Shown piece by piece: positions 44,619-56,704 of a stretch of 64,000 nt of DNA. Source of the stretch: Microvelia longipes (lineage: Eukaryota; Arthropoda; Insecta; Hemiptera; Veliidae). Within the stretch, counting starts at the first letter, position 1, and the number at the start of each line of letters is the position of its first letter. Below the pieces are notes generated by a model that was given only the letters and a program-made list of their open reading frames with translations, ran no database searches and was not told the DNA's origin. The stretch is taken from the NCBI GenBank assembly GCA_018340805.1, contig JACMZG010001863.1, forward strand, positions 25,171,274-25,235,273, written 5' to 3'. Both the position numbers and the translations under genes were made by a program.

Positions 44619-47219
44619 CATCACTTTATTTACCTCAACTAGGTAGTCTACACGGTGCCTGTTCCTTAGCGAGGGCTATTTTAGATGCTTCTTCAAGATG
44701 CCGGGATTTTCGACTTTAATCATCACTTATCCGCTCTTACACATTGCCCCTTATTTTCATAGGATTTAATGAGGATTAGTATTGTTTAGATGAGAACAAA
44801 CCATCTATGTATTAATACTCTTTAATAAAGAAGATCTGAATCCTTAAGAACGTTATTGTTAATATCTGAGTCTATACTTTCTTAATTAAGGGCAAGAGAT
44901 CTCTGTCTTTGAGTTATATATTATTTTCTCATAAATCTATGAGACCACACTAACTTTATTCTTATACTAATCCTTCTTGAACTAAATTGGCTGTAGCTGT
45001 CATCATAGTAATTATAATAATTCATGGTATATATTGAGTTTAATTACGCGCTGTGGTAGATGTTTTTCTAGCGCTTGCGAATTTACCACTTCACACTTGT
45101 CTCTATATATCTTACTAAACATTTTGGACTATATTTGCCTATTTATTCGGATAATTATCTTTATCGTATAAAGACGGGATAGTGAATATAACTCTGGCAC
45201 GTTAACCTTTCTTTTGTTAATTAAATGAATACGTATTTTTTTAAATTTATTTATAAATAGTCTCCTTGGGTCATCTTGTGGGGATTATATAATGCATCTA
45301 ATATCACCAACACTTTAGATATACACACCCAATACCTGGTGCTTCTATCGTATAAGGTTAAAAATAAAATTTGAAACTAAACAATCAACATATACAATTT
45401 AATACCACTGTGGCAATAATAAAGACAGCACATGAGGCAACTCATTAACATTCACTGGTACCCATTATAAAACAATTAAATGTCAAAGTTAAAAAATTTC
45501 AAGAAAATAAAGGCAAGAGTAGAATAATATTCTTTCTATAACCTTACACTAACGTACTGTAAATTTGTCTATCCCGTATATGGTTTCCTGTAATATCAGT
45601 AAACATCCCAGCGGGTGAGGCGGGAAGATTACACTATATATCACACTTCTTGTATATGCGAATTACGCACGATTAACTGGTAGATACTTATATCCAGGGG
45701 AGATTCATTACGAACCATTTACTTTCTTCCGTTAAAATTTACGGGTTAACGCTTAAACTACAGAATTGGAAACAAACATAGATAAATCCTGGATATTATT
45801 AAAAAAACAATTATTTTGCCTTTACTCTTACCAGAGAGCAAATAATAAACACTATTTATACTTTAATACTAAATTGGGATAATTCCCGCTAGAAAAATTT
45901 TATTATATAATTTCAAGGCAGTCAGTATTTACCACATATTCAATTGTCTTTTTCTTAGTCAAACTAATAACGGACTTTACATCAAGTATATTTGGTAATG
46001 TAATATCAAATCACAGAAATAGATTATTGATTATAGCGATCTTTATTCACAAGTCTGTTTGTAACATTTGAAAGACAAAATTACTAATAACTGACTTTGG
46101 TCGGGGGAGATAAGACTTCATTCTATCTTTTCCTTATAGTATTTAAAGTAACAATAATTTGAGCTCGAGAGGTCACGCTTTAATTTTCAATTTAAGGTTA
46201 AGTGGACTAAGTTAATTTTGTGAACCACTAGACATTGAGATTATTTGTTACACTGATATTAACACTCGTAATTTACTTGATATATTTAATATTTTAGCTA
46301 CTAAATTTTTCTTAAATCTTTGTATACAAAACGTTTTAAACTATATACAAACTAAGATAACTAATTTATCTCTTAGTCGAATATGAAAAATTGATTCGAT
46401 AATTCACATCTTGACCAATCACGGGTACTGGGCCATTCTGAATTTATATATTACAGAATCTGATTATATTTATTAACATGTATTTCATAAGTATACCTTA
46501 GATAATCTAAAAAAATTAAATTTTTCTTTGAGAGAATAGTGCTTATCTCTCAAGAACGAAGCAATTCTTTCATATTAATATAAATAAAACAATTCAGGGT
46601 GTAATAATTAATTAAAATGGTAAAATTAAATTGTCTCTAATTGCTATTAATTAACATCAAAACGCAATATTAAGATGTCTAATTTCTTTATATTTTCTCT
46701 GATTGTATAATAAGCTATACTGTATTTCCTAATACGAAAAAATCATATTCGATAATTACAGAACCCTTTTTATTAGTCGATCATATAAATTTATATATAT
46801 AATAAATTAGATCGACCCGTTATCGGAGTGTTTCCACCCTCTACGGATAATCTTCAAAATTATAGACAAATTTAGAGATAATTCTAATTAGCGTTTTATA
46901 ACGAAGATTAGTGAGAAACTTCAATTTTTCTTTAAATTACACTTAATGATCTGCGAATAAAAGATACTCTATTCTCAGTCTATTATTAGCAAACTAGCAG
47001 TTATCCCTATTAAATTCGCTACAAAACTTTTTTTTATTATCATTATTTTCCATATTTTTATACTTACAATTTATAAATGTGCAATGATGTTCTAACGTCA
47101 TTATAATTGAAATATTAATTCATGGCCAATAGTGAATATTCTCATTATTAAATTCAGTAATGAGTATAAAATTACTTAATAAATTTTTCAACAGTTTTTG
47201 CGCGGTTTGAGAGATTAAA
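44619..47219. other. Poorly matching patch between LINE copies
   Basis: It starts with one ambiguous base. No open frame. From 44,640 to about 45,050 it follows 37,400-37,700 in order (TTCTTCAAGATG, CCTTATTTTCATAGGA against CCTTATTTTATAGGA, TCTTGAACTAAA, GAGTTTAATTAC) but with many small insertions. The rest is not recognisable. It reads like an unpolished or strongly diverged copy of the left flank. Confidence 0.45.
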
Positions 47220-47805
47220 TAGAAATTATATACCAATCTTTAATACTTAAATACACTAATAAATATGAATTATATTAATTTAACAATTACTTAAATCATC
47301 ATATTATTAACAAACAGAGAGATATTTCATTTCGATATATAGAAATTTTCACCAAAATTGCAAAAGAGAACAATTCTGGTACACTAATAATTAATTTTAT
47401 TGATTAAAATTTAATAAACATTAAAAAGTCAGACTTAATGTATAAAACTGTCGTTTATTGATAACTACAATATAATAAATTTTAAAATAAATTTAAATTA
47501 ACACTTATTATTTTTTAAATAATACGTTATTAACACATCTTTATTTCTTACTATCGGTAATTTAATAAACAATAAAATTATCATTCAAACTTTTATCAAT
47601 CTACTTTTTCACAACTAAGGTAAAAATAAATAAAGTAACTAATGAAAAGATTTAACACGTTTTTGGGTTTTAAATAAATAAATTAATATTATTTATTAAG
47701 AATAATACATAAAAATTAAATTAAGAATAAAATCAAAGCAAATACCGAAATGTTATAGTAAAAGAGCTACAAATAATAACAATAATAAAAAGCGCTGTAA
47801 ATCTA

Positions 47806-48907
47806 ATGAACAGTGAAATCATGGAGAGGACCGAAATGGAAAATATGTTTACCAACTTTAGAGATGAAATACAGACAAGCATTAATAGAGGAAATGATAA
47901 TCTTTTGGCTGCTTTAGAGAGAATAGAGACTAATCAGAAAGAGTGTTTAAAGAAAATTGATCTCAATCGTAAAGACATTGATCACTTGCAGAGAGATTAC
48001 CGGAGGAACAGTATAATAATGTATGGAATTAAGGAAAGAAAACCTGAAACTTATGAACAATTAGAGATAAAAGTTATGCAGTTCTTTGAGAGATATTTAA
48101 GAATAGAATTAAACGAATACGACATAGATATGTTAAAACGAAATGGCCCGTATGTGAAAGAAATAGAGCTATTTATATAACTTTTGTAAGAAATGTAGTA
48201 AAAACGACGAGTTTGCAAAACAGAGGATTACTTAAAGGGACAAAATTTACATAGAAGAAGAGTATCCACCGTCAGTATTTAAGGCCAGAAAAGAGCTTGT
48301 TGAAAAAATGTGGGAAGCTAGGAGAGAAGGTAAATACGCCGTTATAAAATACGATAAGCTAATTATCGAAGAGAAAAGGCAAAATAATAAACCGATTAGA
48401 TTTAAAAGGACATTTGAAAATATAAGATCCCCTGATAGACGCAATTATGCAAAGAAGAGTAACACCGGTAGTGATATTACAGAACATTACGGAAATAGAG
48501 TAGATGAGAATACCGCTAAGCGATTTAATGCAAGTATGGATGAATATTGGGGAAATGGTAAAAGCAACAATAGTGGATATCAAGATAGTGCAAACCACGA
48601 CTTAAATAAAAATGTTCAGAGCCAGATATTATACAAAGAACACATTGGCAATAACCAAAGAGTAATTGAAATTAGTGAGCAGCCTGAAACAAGCGAAATA
48701 AATTCAAATATTGAAGCGCAGCCAAAGAGTGTAGAAAAGTTAGTGGATAAATCAAACAAGGCAGCAATTAAGCAGACATCTCTGACAGATCTTTTTAGAT
48801 ATGGGTTTCATAATATTCAAAAGAAAGAGAGCGAGAACGGAGCAGGAGTCCAGCAGGGAATAGAGGGGAAAAAGGATGCGGAACAGGATATTGAACATCC
48901 AATATAG
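47806..48907 (+). pseudogene. LINE ORF1-like region (two frames)
   Basis: The first frame (47,806-48,180, 124 residues) starts at MNSEIMERTEMENMF, carries the coiled coil, and then RRNSIIMYGIKE of the RRM-like part. Loss of one A near 48,165 relative to copy 1 shifts the frame. The protein resumes around 48,245 in the frame of the 48,308-48,907 opening (IYIEEEYPPSVFKARKEL, then KMWEARREGKYAVIKYDK), followed by a polar Asn/Glu/Lys-rich linker. It ends at TAG (48,905-48,907), which is in frame with the endonuclease that follows. The TAG is either the true ORF boundary or a nonsense change in a single long protein; the shared frame favours the latter. Confidence 0.7.
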
Positions 48908-49650
48908 CAATTATTGATAAATAATTCATTGGCTATCCAAGATGAAAATAATAAAATCAGTAATATAAGCCATAAGAGTGCAAAAAGTGAGTCCAAAAAT
49001 GTAGAAACAAATAACATAGTAGTGTATACTTACAATTGTAGAACTCTTAAAGATAAAAATAAAATTATAGAATTACTAGAAGTGACAAACGAGAAAGAGT
49101 GGGACGTAATAGGGTTAAGTGAAGTCAGGAGAGATGGGGAACACTTAAAGAAACTAAGTGAAGACAAGGAACTGTATTGGAACGGACAGGGATCCCAAGG
49201 TGGAACAGGCTTTTTGGTAAAGAAGAGAAGTGAGAAAAACATCATATGTTACAAATCTTACACACATCGGGTCTCTAAACTTATATGGAAATTAGATCCG
49301 AAGTATGGAGGAGGGAGGCTCAAAATAGTTCAAGTATATGCCCCTACGTCCACAGCCACAGATGAGGACATGGAAACATTTTATAATGCACTGCAAAATG
49401 CACTAGACGAGGATAGATGTAAATTCACTTTGGTTGTAGGAGACGTTAATGCGAAAGTAGGAGTAAGAGAGTCGAGTGATAGCGATGCAGTAGGCAGATT
49501 TGGGTATGGTATAAGGAATGATAGAGGAAGAGAGTTGTTAGAGTTTATAGAAGGAAATAAATATTATGTAATGAACACATTCTTTAATAAGCCAGATAGT
49601 AAAAAAGGACATGGTCCAGCCCTGATGGCGCACAAAGAATGAAATAGATC
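48908..49650 (+). pseudogene. LINE endonuclease domain (EEP/APE type)
   Basis: Nicks target DNA to prime reverse transcription. The frame runs from 48,908 (Met at 48,914) to 49,642, 242 residues from the Met. Motifs counted from that Met: TYNCRTL with Asn41, IGLSEVRR with catalytic Glu70, GTGFLVKK near 98-104, VQVYAPTS near 140-146, and VVGDVNAKVG with Asp177 and Asn179. A one-base indel in the A run at 49,601-49,606 shifts the frame just before the expected TWSSPDG segment, and another near 49,638 restores the next frame. The closing SDH motif lies in the following frame. Confidence 0.8.
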
Positions 49651-49655
49651 TAATA

Positions 49656-50078
49656 ATGAGTAATAAGAAAGAAATAATAAAAGATGTAGGTGTAGATGAC
49701 ACAATAAGTATAGGGAGTGATCACAGAGCAGTAAGAACAGTCCTACAATTATCAAAGCAAAGATTCAGGAAAAAAGTAAATAAAAAAAATAGTAAGATGT
49801 TAGCAAACACTGATAAGAGTAAATATGAATCAATTTTAAAGGAAGAAATGAAAGAGAAAAAACTAAGTGATCTTGAAGAAAATATTGAGGAATATGAAAA
49901 GGGATTAAGTTTAGCAATTAAGTCATGTACGAGTAAAATAGTAAAGAAAGAAAAAGTAGAAAAACACGATAAAGTGACAGTAAGTAAGTTACCGATAGAA
50001 ATAAAACGCCTATTAAACAAAAAAAGATTTATACGAAAGAATAGAAAGAGACACGAGATAGGTGAAATTTCAAATTGA
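49656..50078 (+). pseudogene. LINE endonuclease end and linker to RT
   Basis: The first 25 residues contain SIGSDHRAV; Asp22-His23 is the terminal catalytic pair of the APE-type endonuclease. The remainder is a Lys/Glu-rich linker as found between endonuclease and reverse transcriptase in this group. The apparent N-terminus (MSNKKEII) is only the first Met after a frameshift; the codons before it (NEIDLIM) continue the endonuclease. It ends in a frameshift at about 50,070, four bases into the next frame. Confidence 0.75.
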
Positions 50079-50906
50079 TAAGAGAAAAGTTGAGGGAATG
50101 GAGTGAAAAGAAAAAAATAGATGAGCTTAATGACATTATTGAAGTTGGAGGAAGTATAAGGAATTACTGGAAGTCGCAAAGTATTGGCAGAGAAAAGATG
50201 ACTGGAATGAAGGATACTGAAGGTAATATAAGAAGAGAGAGAAGTGAGATTTTAGATGTAATATCAGAATTTTATGAAAATTTATACAAAAATATGAATG
50301 AAGGAGAAGGAGTTGAAAAGAAAGCAAATGAGGAAGAAGAAGAAGTACCAGAAATAACAAAAGATGAAATACAGAGATCAATAAATAAGTTGAAGAAAGG
50401 TAAAGCAGGAGGAAAAGACGGAATAACTAGCGAGGAAATTAAAGCAGGAGGAGAAACTATTGTAGAAGCATTATACAACTTATTTAACCTTTGCTTGAAG
50501 AACAGAATAGTGCCAAAAGCTTGGTGTGAAGCGGAATTAGTATTACTGTATAAAAAAGGAGATAAATTTAATATCGAAAACTATCGTCCTAAGTTTACTT
50601 TCAATTTTGTATAAGTTATTTATGAGTATTGTGGTATTGCGTATAGAAAAGGAGTTGGATAGAAACATAGACTATACGCAAACTGGGTTTAGAAAAAACA
50701 TGTCCACATTGGATAATATATTTGTGGTCAAGCAATTAATAAGGAGAGCGCATGACTATGGAATGCCATTGGTGCTAATTTTTGTTGACTTTAAGAAAGC
50801 TTTCGACTCAGTGTTGCAAAATCGAGTGATAAGATGTTTAAGAGAGAGCGAAATACACACTGCCTATGCAACAATTTTTGAAAATATTTATAAACATGCA
50901 AGTTAA
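50075..50906 (+). pseudogene. LINE reverse transcriptase, N-terminal part
   Basis: Two overlapping frames, 50,075-50,614 and 50,607-50,906. The first has the INKLKKGKAGGKDGI segment, KAWCEAELVLLYKKGD, and ENYRP, the early RT motifs. A two-base loss at about 50,592 (CCTAAG where CCTATAAG is expected) breaks NYRPISLLS. The second frame continues with SILYKLFMSIVVLRIEKELD, TQTGFRK, and FVDFKKAFDSV, which carries the first catalytic aspartate (motif A). It ends at 50,906; the conserved VNRGIRQGD follows in the next frame at 50,941. Confidence 0.8.
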
Positions 50907-50940
50907 ATATAAAAATTGAGAAGAATGTTAAAATATCAAA

Positions 50941-51834
50941 GTAAACAGAGGAATAAGACAGGGTGACGTGTCATCAGGAAAAATATTTATAAAGCTATTA
51001 GAAGAGGCATGCAAGCGTCTAAACTGGAATAGAAAAGGAATCAAAGTAAACGGGAAGTATTTAAACATGCTTAAGTTTTGTGATGACATCATAATTATAG
51101 CCGAGTCGGTAGAACAAGCTGAAGAAATGTTAACAGAACTTATAATAGAAGAAATTAATATGGAGAAAACAAAATTTATGTCACTGAACATAGAGGGAGA
51201 TAACAAGCAGATTGTAGCCGAAAACAGCAGGATAGAAGAAGTGGAGGAGTTCATTTACCTGGGAACCTTAATAAACATAAAGGAAAAGGAAAGCGAGAAG
51301 GAGATAAGCAGAAGAATCGGACTAGGCTGGAGGAGCTACAATAGATATAAGCATCTGTTCAGATCAAAGGTGAGCATGGAAGCAAAAAAGAAGCTTTGGA
51401 CATCTTGTGTGCTACCTGTCATGATCTATGGTTGCGAAACATGGGCAATGTCAGAGAGAGTGATAAAGAAAATGAGGGTAGCACAGAGAAGAATGGAACG
51501 GTGCATGTTAAGAATTAGTCGGAGGGACAGAAAGACAAACGGATGGATTAGGAGTCAGACTAAGCTTGGAGATATCGGTGAAATAATGACGGAGAGGAAG
51601 TGGAAGTGGAGTGGTCATATAGTGAGGCTTGCTGACGACCGATTTACTCAGCAGATGTTATTTTGGTATCCAAGAGATTTGTCTAGGAAGCAAGGGAGAC
51701 CTAGTATTCGATGGGATGAAGAGATGCGAAAAGTTAGCGACATCAAATGTGCTTGGCATAGAATAGCATACGATAGGGACGAATGGCGTAGATTATCCAG
51801 AGTGTATTGTCAAGTTTACCTTTATAAAAATTAA
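50941..51834 (+). pseudogene. LINE reverse transcriptase, C-terminal part
   Basis: The frame opens before 50,968. VNRGIRQGD (motif B) lies at 50,941-50,967. From the nominal start at 50,968, FCDD at residues 37-40 occupies the catalytic FADD position with Ala replaced by Cys. The usual PLSPKLF after RQGD reads VSSGKIF, so the palm is damaged. The rest matches the insect family's C-terminus: VMIYGCETWAMSE, QRRMERCMLRISRRD, KWKWSGHIVRLADDR and GRPSIRWDEEMRK. The natural stop is at 51,832-51,834. Confidence 0.8.
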
Positions 51835-52561
51835 TAAAAATATTAAAATATTGCATTGTTTATACATATAAATAAATGATAAAAATCAACAAATTATGAT
51901 AAATTAAAAAAAAAAAATAAAATAATAATAAAATAAATAGTTAAAATAAATACACAAACTATTATAAATAAAATAAATAGTAATCCTAACAATAATAAAA
52001 AAAAAATAAGTAAAATAAAAATAAAACATTAAATTACAATAATAATTACAATAACACTAAATTATATAAAACAAAATAAAAAATACAATTACATAATAAA
52101 CACGCGAAAAACAAAAGCTTTCCCAAAAATAAATATAATCAGAATTAAAAAGATAAAAGTAAAATAATTAAAAATTTTTATATTAGACAATAAGACAATA
52201 ATATTAATTAAACATTTAATATTAATATGCATGGTATATAGAAATTTAATAATGATACAAAATGATATGTTATAGTAAGCTAAAATAGATATGTTAGTAT
52301 ATAAAATTTAGATTTATAATTTATTACGTAATAAATCTTATTTAATTAGTTTTGTATGCTATGAATTATGTTATAGTTAAGAAGTATTAGAATTGTTTTG
52401 TGTTAAATAGTTAGTTATTGGAAAAGTATTGCATGCGAAGTTTGTAAGTAACTCTACCCCCCAAAAGGGGAGCCTCGGCTATAGCCGAATAAAAACTGTT
52501 AAACCGAAATAAGTTATAAATTGTGTGTATGTTTCTAAATTTTGTATTCAGTTTTAATAAG
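51835..52561 (+). other. LINE 3' UTR
   Basis: Extremely A-rich early part with no frame. At 52,457-52,490 it holds a CCCC-AAAA-GGGG hairpin and the perfect palindrome TCGGCTATAGCCGA, followed at once by AATAAA. Stem-loops near the 3' end are commonly what the LINE reverse transcriptase recognises. Confidence 0.6.
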
Positions 52562-52597
52562 GCTTATTTAATTATTTATTTATTTATTTATTTATTT
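52562..52597 (+). repeat. (TTTA)n tail of LINE
   Basis: A run of TTTA/TTA units at the 3' end of the element, typical of RTE-like LINEs, which end in short tandem repeats rather than poly(A). Confidence 0.75.
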
Positions 52598-54114
52598 TAT
52601 AGACTCGTATATGGATGAAAACAAAGATTTATATTATGATTATTATTGCAAATAAATATATAAGTTAGTATATAGGTCTATATCTATATTAAGAACTATT
52701 TGTTTTGCGCGACTCTCAAAAGATTAGCTTACTCAAAATAAAAAGTTAAACAAATAAATAAAAAAAAAAAGTACGGGTACCTCAGAACTTTTTCTCACCT
52801 TATCGGATTTGCTGCGCTCAGCCCTCAGAATATGGGAATCACCTGATTTTATTTAAGTTAGTCTCCGGAATTGCTTAGCTCGTCATCAGACTTTAAAAGT
52901 ATCTGTGGTTATTTCCAGAGCTCATCCATCCATGTACTGACTTTGATGGATGCTTAACATTAGTGATTCAACCAAACCATAGAGACTTATTATACTTATT
53001 CATTATTAAATACAGTTGTACCAAATTTCACTCATTGGGACAATTTTTTATTTTTTAAAATCGAATAATTGTCATTCGATTATAATTAAGTAATACTAAT
53101 AATGAGATAAAATTCTTGACACATGTGTTAGTCTTATTGTACCACATAAATGCCAAATTTCGTATAGCATGATTGGTTTTTATGAATTTTTGAAATTTAG
53201 TCCTTTTTCCGCTTAATGATGTCGGTAAGAATTATTTAAATAGTGAAGTCTCTCGGAGTTTGGTACACGAAGTCATATGTATAGTTATGAGTAGGTATAA
53301 CTGTAGTACTGCAGATATAAGAAACCGTGGGTGAGGTTTTGCATAAATCAGTGTTGTCAAAGCTGTTACCCGGGCATAAAAACAAAAAAAAAATACCATC
53401 CGTATGTTTTTATGTGGTAACATCTGAAATTTTAAAGTTGGCTAAAAAACAATTTCACAGTAAGTTTTATAATTGGTTTAAAGGAGAGAAAAAAGTAAAC
53501 AAATTTCTAATTTTGCTTCGCACTAACTCTGAACCGCGAAAGCTCTTAAGAGCTTTTAGTTCAATGTTTTTGCAACGTATTTACATAAAAACTCAAGTGC
53601 AGTATTAGTTCTGTGAAAAATTGTTACTGTGATTGTTGAGTTTAAAAAAGATAATTTCTATCTTGCGATTCAAAACAACTCATCCATCAAAGTTGTATTT
53701 GATTTACAATTAGTCTGGAAATTTTGATCCGAAAACTGTTTTATGAAGGTGTCAAAACTTTTTATTCCCAACCAATTCCATTTTTTTAAACTTTTAAAAT
53801 ATTATTTTAAAAAAAAAAGTTTGTTCATTTCTCCCTGAAAAATCTAAAAATAAAATAAAGGGAAACTCATCACGAGAAGGGGAAGGCGAAAAGAATGAAA
53901 CAGCCCAAATTCCTACCCTTTGCTTCTCTTGGCATTTCGTTGAAAATTAATGAAAAACCATCAACACTTTGTTGTTGTAAAAAATAAATATTTTTCCTGA
54001 CCTATTTGAAATGTTTGAAAAGAGCTATTCAAACAACTGTGTATTTGTATTCTCTTTCTTGTTTACTATAACCTGTAATTGCCTGCTAGTGATTATTTTG
54101 TATTTACTTTTTAT

Positions 54115-54232
54115 CTGTTGTGAGGATTAGTGTATTACTTTTTACCTCTTGTAAGGATTAGTGAATTACTTTTTACCTCTTGTAAGGATTAGTGAATTAC
54201 TTTTACCTCTTGTAAGGATTAGTGAATTACTT
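54115..54232 (+). repeat. Tandem repeat, longer allele
   Basis: About four copies of TTTTTACCTCTTGTAAGG followed by ATTAGTGAATTAC, more regular than the counterpart at 39,758-39,848. Confidence 0.75.
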
Positions 54233-56084
54233 TTTCTTGTATAGAATTAGTATGACGTCTCAAAGAAACAAATATTGCAGTGCTGTAGTTGTGAATTATT
54301 TTATAGCCCATTTTTTATTTGTATAAATTTGAAGTCGAATAAAAAATATAGAATTTATCACGTTCTGTCTAAAATGGAGTGCTCAACTTAAAAGCAATGG
54401 ATTCCTTTTTCTTTTTTTTCAATTCTGTACCTCTTTCAATTTTCCTAAAATGCTCCGTCATCATGATGCTCCGTCTTAGCGACTCGAAATTTTGTCGTCT
54501 AGCTTAGTAAATTTTGAAGATGAATTCAATCGTTTTTAGATATTTAATACCATCCTTACAATATACTGTTTACTCATTATTAAAAAATTAACGATGCTAG
54601 GTGTATTCTGTAGGTTAATAAACATTAAAATGTTTATTTAAGAAACTAGTTATTATTAAAAAACTAGTTTTGATCTATTAAATTTATTAAATCGATTAAA
54701 TTTGATCTATTTATCAAAATTACATAAAACACAACAACTACAGTCATTTAAGAGTGTTAAGCTGTAAAAATAAAAACAATAATTCATTCTGTAAATATTC
54801 TGTTCAAGTACAGTGAAAGGACAGAAAACTCATCAATCATGACAATACATTGGATTTGTCAGGTTTTTGAGTTATTATTTCTCTATTTAGAAAATTAATC
54901 AACGAGCATGTGTTTTTGTGTGTTGAAAAAAATTTGGTTAGATTTTTTTTCAATGTGTTGAGAAAAACGACTTGAAAGATTGCTTGGTACCTTATGTGGT
55001 TACCCATATCTCTCTGGTGTATGGGGCCAAGTGAGAGGGGCCCCTTCAAACTATACAGCCACATATCTTTTCAGATTTATGTCCTCGTAGACTTTTCTAC
55101 AGTCCAATTTATATACGTACTTTTTTTCTCTTTTTCTTTTTCCTATTTCAAAGTATTTTTCCCAGTTTCCCTGGATAGAATTTTTTCCGAGATTTTTTCA
55201 GATAACGGAGTGAGAAATGTTATGAAGTTGACGTATGTTTTTCTTTATTCTTTTATGCTGGTGGTTGAATTTAATTGTTGACCTCACAGGAACTACCTAT
55301 CATTAATATAACTACAGCCTACTCTGAGCAACTTTGTTATAAATAGCCTATAGGGTGTAAAATCATTAAATACATTTTTCTATCTTTATTTTTCCTTAAG
55401 ACCATAAATTTTCTATTTCTGTTTTCCTCCAAATCCTTTATCATAAAAGTTTCTTTCGGCAATAAGTTACTTCCTTTTCCTTCTTCCTTATTGACCATCA
55501 ACGCGTTTTACTCCGTAAATCTATCTTTACTGAATCCAACTGTATATTAGGACTTATGTTTGAAAATACTTTGTATCACAATATTAATCTTTGAAGTACA
55601 TATACCTTTGTCTATGTCAGTCAAATTGATAAAGAACATTTATTTTTTCCTTTAATTTTAATGAAACTATATTTTGGAACAGAAAGTAGTGCTGTTTGGT
55701 TAAAGCTTACTGCAATAATTGGCAATAGGGCTTATTTCGCACTCTCTATTTTAAACATACCTATATTTTTTATGGAAATTTTGATAATAAAAGTCTGTTC
55801 ATTTGAATATGTATGTTTATTAGTATCTTCATTTTCGTATGTTCAGGCTGGTTACGCACCCTCTATTTTGAACCATTTCTTAAACTTCTCATATTAAAAA
55901 CTATACAGAGATTTTAATAGAACAGTTTCTCTATTTGAATGAGTATGTTTCTATAATATGTTGAAGAAATAAAATCTATTGAAAACGATTTTATATTAAT
56001 AAATTTATGACTTGTTGAGAATTTTGTTTGTTGTGTGAAAGTCTAAAAAATTTGCTGCCTATTAAAATTAAAACAAAATAAAAA

Positions 56085-56166
56085 TTAATTTTAATTTTAC
56101 ATTGTTGTTTCAGGTGAGTTGCTGTATTTTGATTTTCCGTAACAGTACTATGGAGGGGTATGAATT
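56085..56166 (+). other. Candidate recursive splice site, copy 2
   Basis: Same sequence as at 41,660-41,740; the acceptor/donor junction is at 56,113/56,114. Sequence identity follows from the segment duplication and is not independent support. Confidence 0.35.
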
Positions 56167-56660
56167 ATATATATTTTTAAAATTATTCGTTAAACTTTAT
56201 TAATGTATCTTTACTAAAGATAACATACTTTTTTTAGTCACCTAGATATAAGACTATTTATCCTAAATGTGGAACGCCAAGATTTAATGAACTCTAATAA
56301 TTCATGCTTTAACTTATTTTTTTAATTAGTTTTTATTAAGTAATGTAATCTTCAAGTGAACGTAATTTGTCGGTATTATCTGAATGAAGGTTATGTTTTT
56401 TTCTCATTTACAATATTACTTTTTTTCTCTTGAGTATTGGGTGGATGATTTAAAATGAAATATTAAATCAGGAAGGCTAAAAGTCTTAAAAATTTTTCCG
56501 TCTTCTTCAATTTTTCTAAAAACACTTCAAGAGTGAATTGAATAAAAGAAATCTTTGATAAATAAAAATAATTAATGTTTTCTTACCATTTTTCTTTATT
56601 AATATAGTTCAATATTTTATTTGGATTAAGAATTATTTCTTAAGTTATTAAACTAAGATA

Positions 56661-56662
56661 TG

Positions 56663-56698
<36 letters not shown>
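56661..56698. repeat. (AT)n microsatellite
   Basis: AT dinucleotide run, counterpart of 42,237-42,271. Confidence 0.95.

Positions 56699-56704
<6 letters not shown>

Larger units (their letters stand above)
47220..52597 (+). mobile_element. APE-type non-LTR retrotransposon (LINE), long copy
   Basis: Order: AT-rich leader (from about 47,220 by comparison with copy 1), ORF1-like region, apurinic-type endonuclease, reverse transcriptase, C-terminal region, AT-rich 3' UTR of about 760 bp, and a (TTTA)n tail ending at 52,597. The protein resembles the insect RTE-like 'endonuclease-reverse transcriptase' group. The reading frames are interrupted by small indels, an in-frame TAG and mutated motifs, so the copy is not active as written. 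The left boundary is uncertain because the upstream sequence is poor. The right boundary is sharp: the tail meets ATAGACTCG, which in segment copy 1 (38,183) follows unrelated flank. Confidence 0.85.

Noticed and set aside
50928..51254. Long minus-strand frames opposite the LINE (for example 48,359, 49,721 and 50,928)
   Set aside because: They are shadows of the LINE coding strand, rich in Ser/Phe/Leu from reversed Lys/Glu codons.
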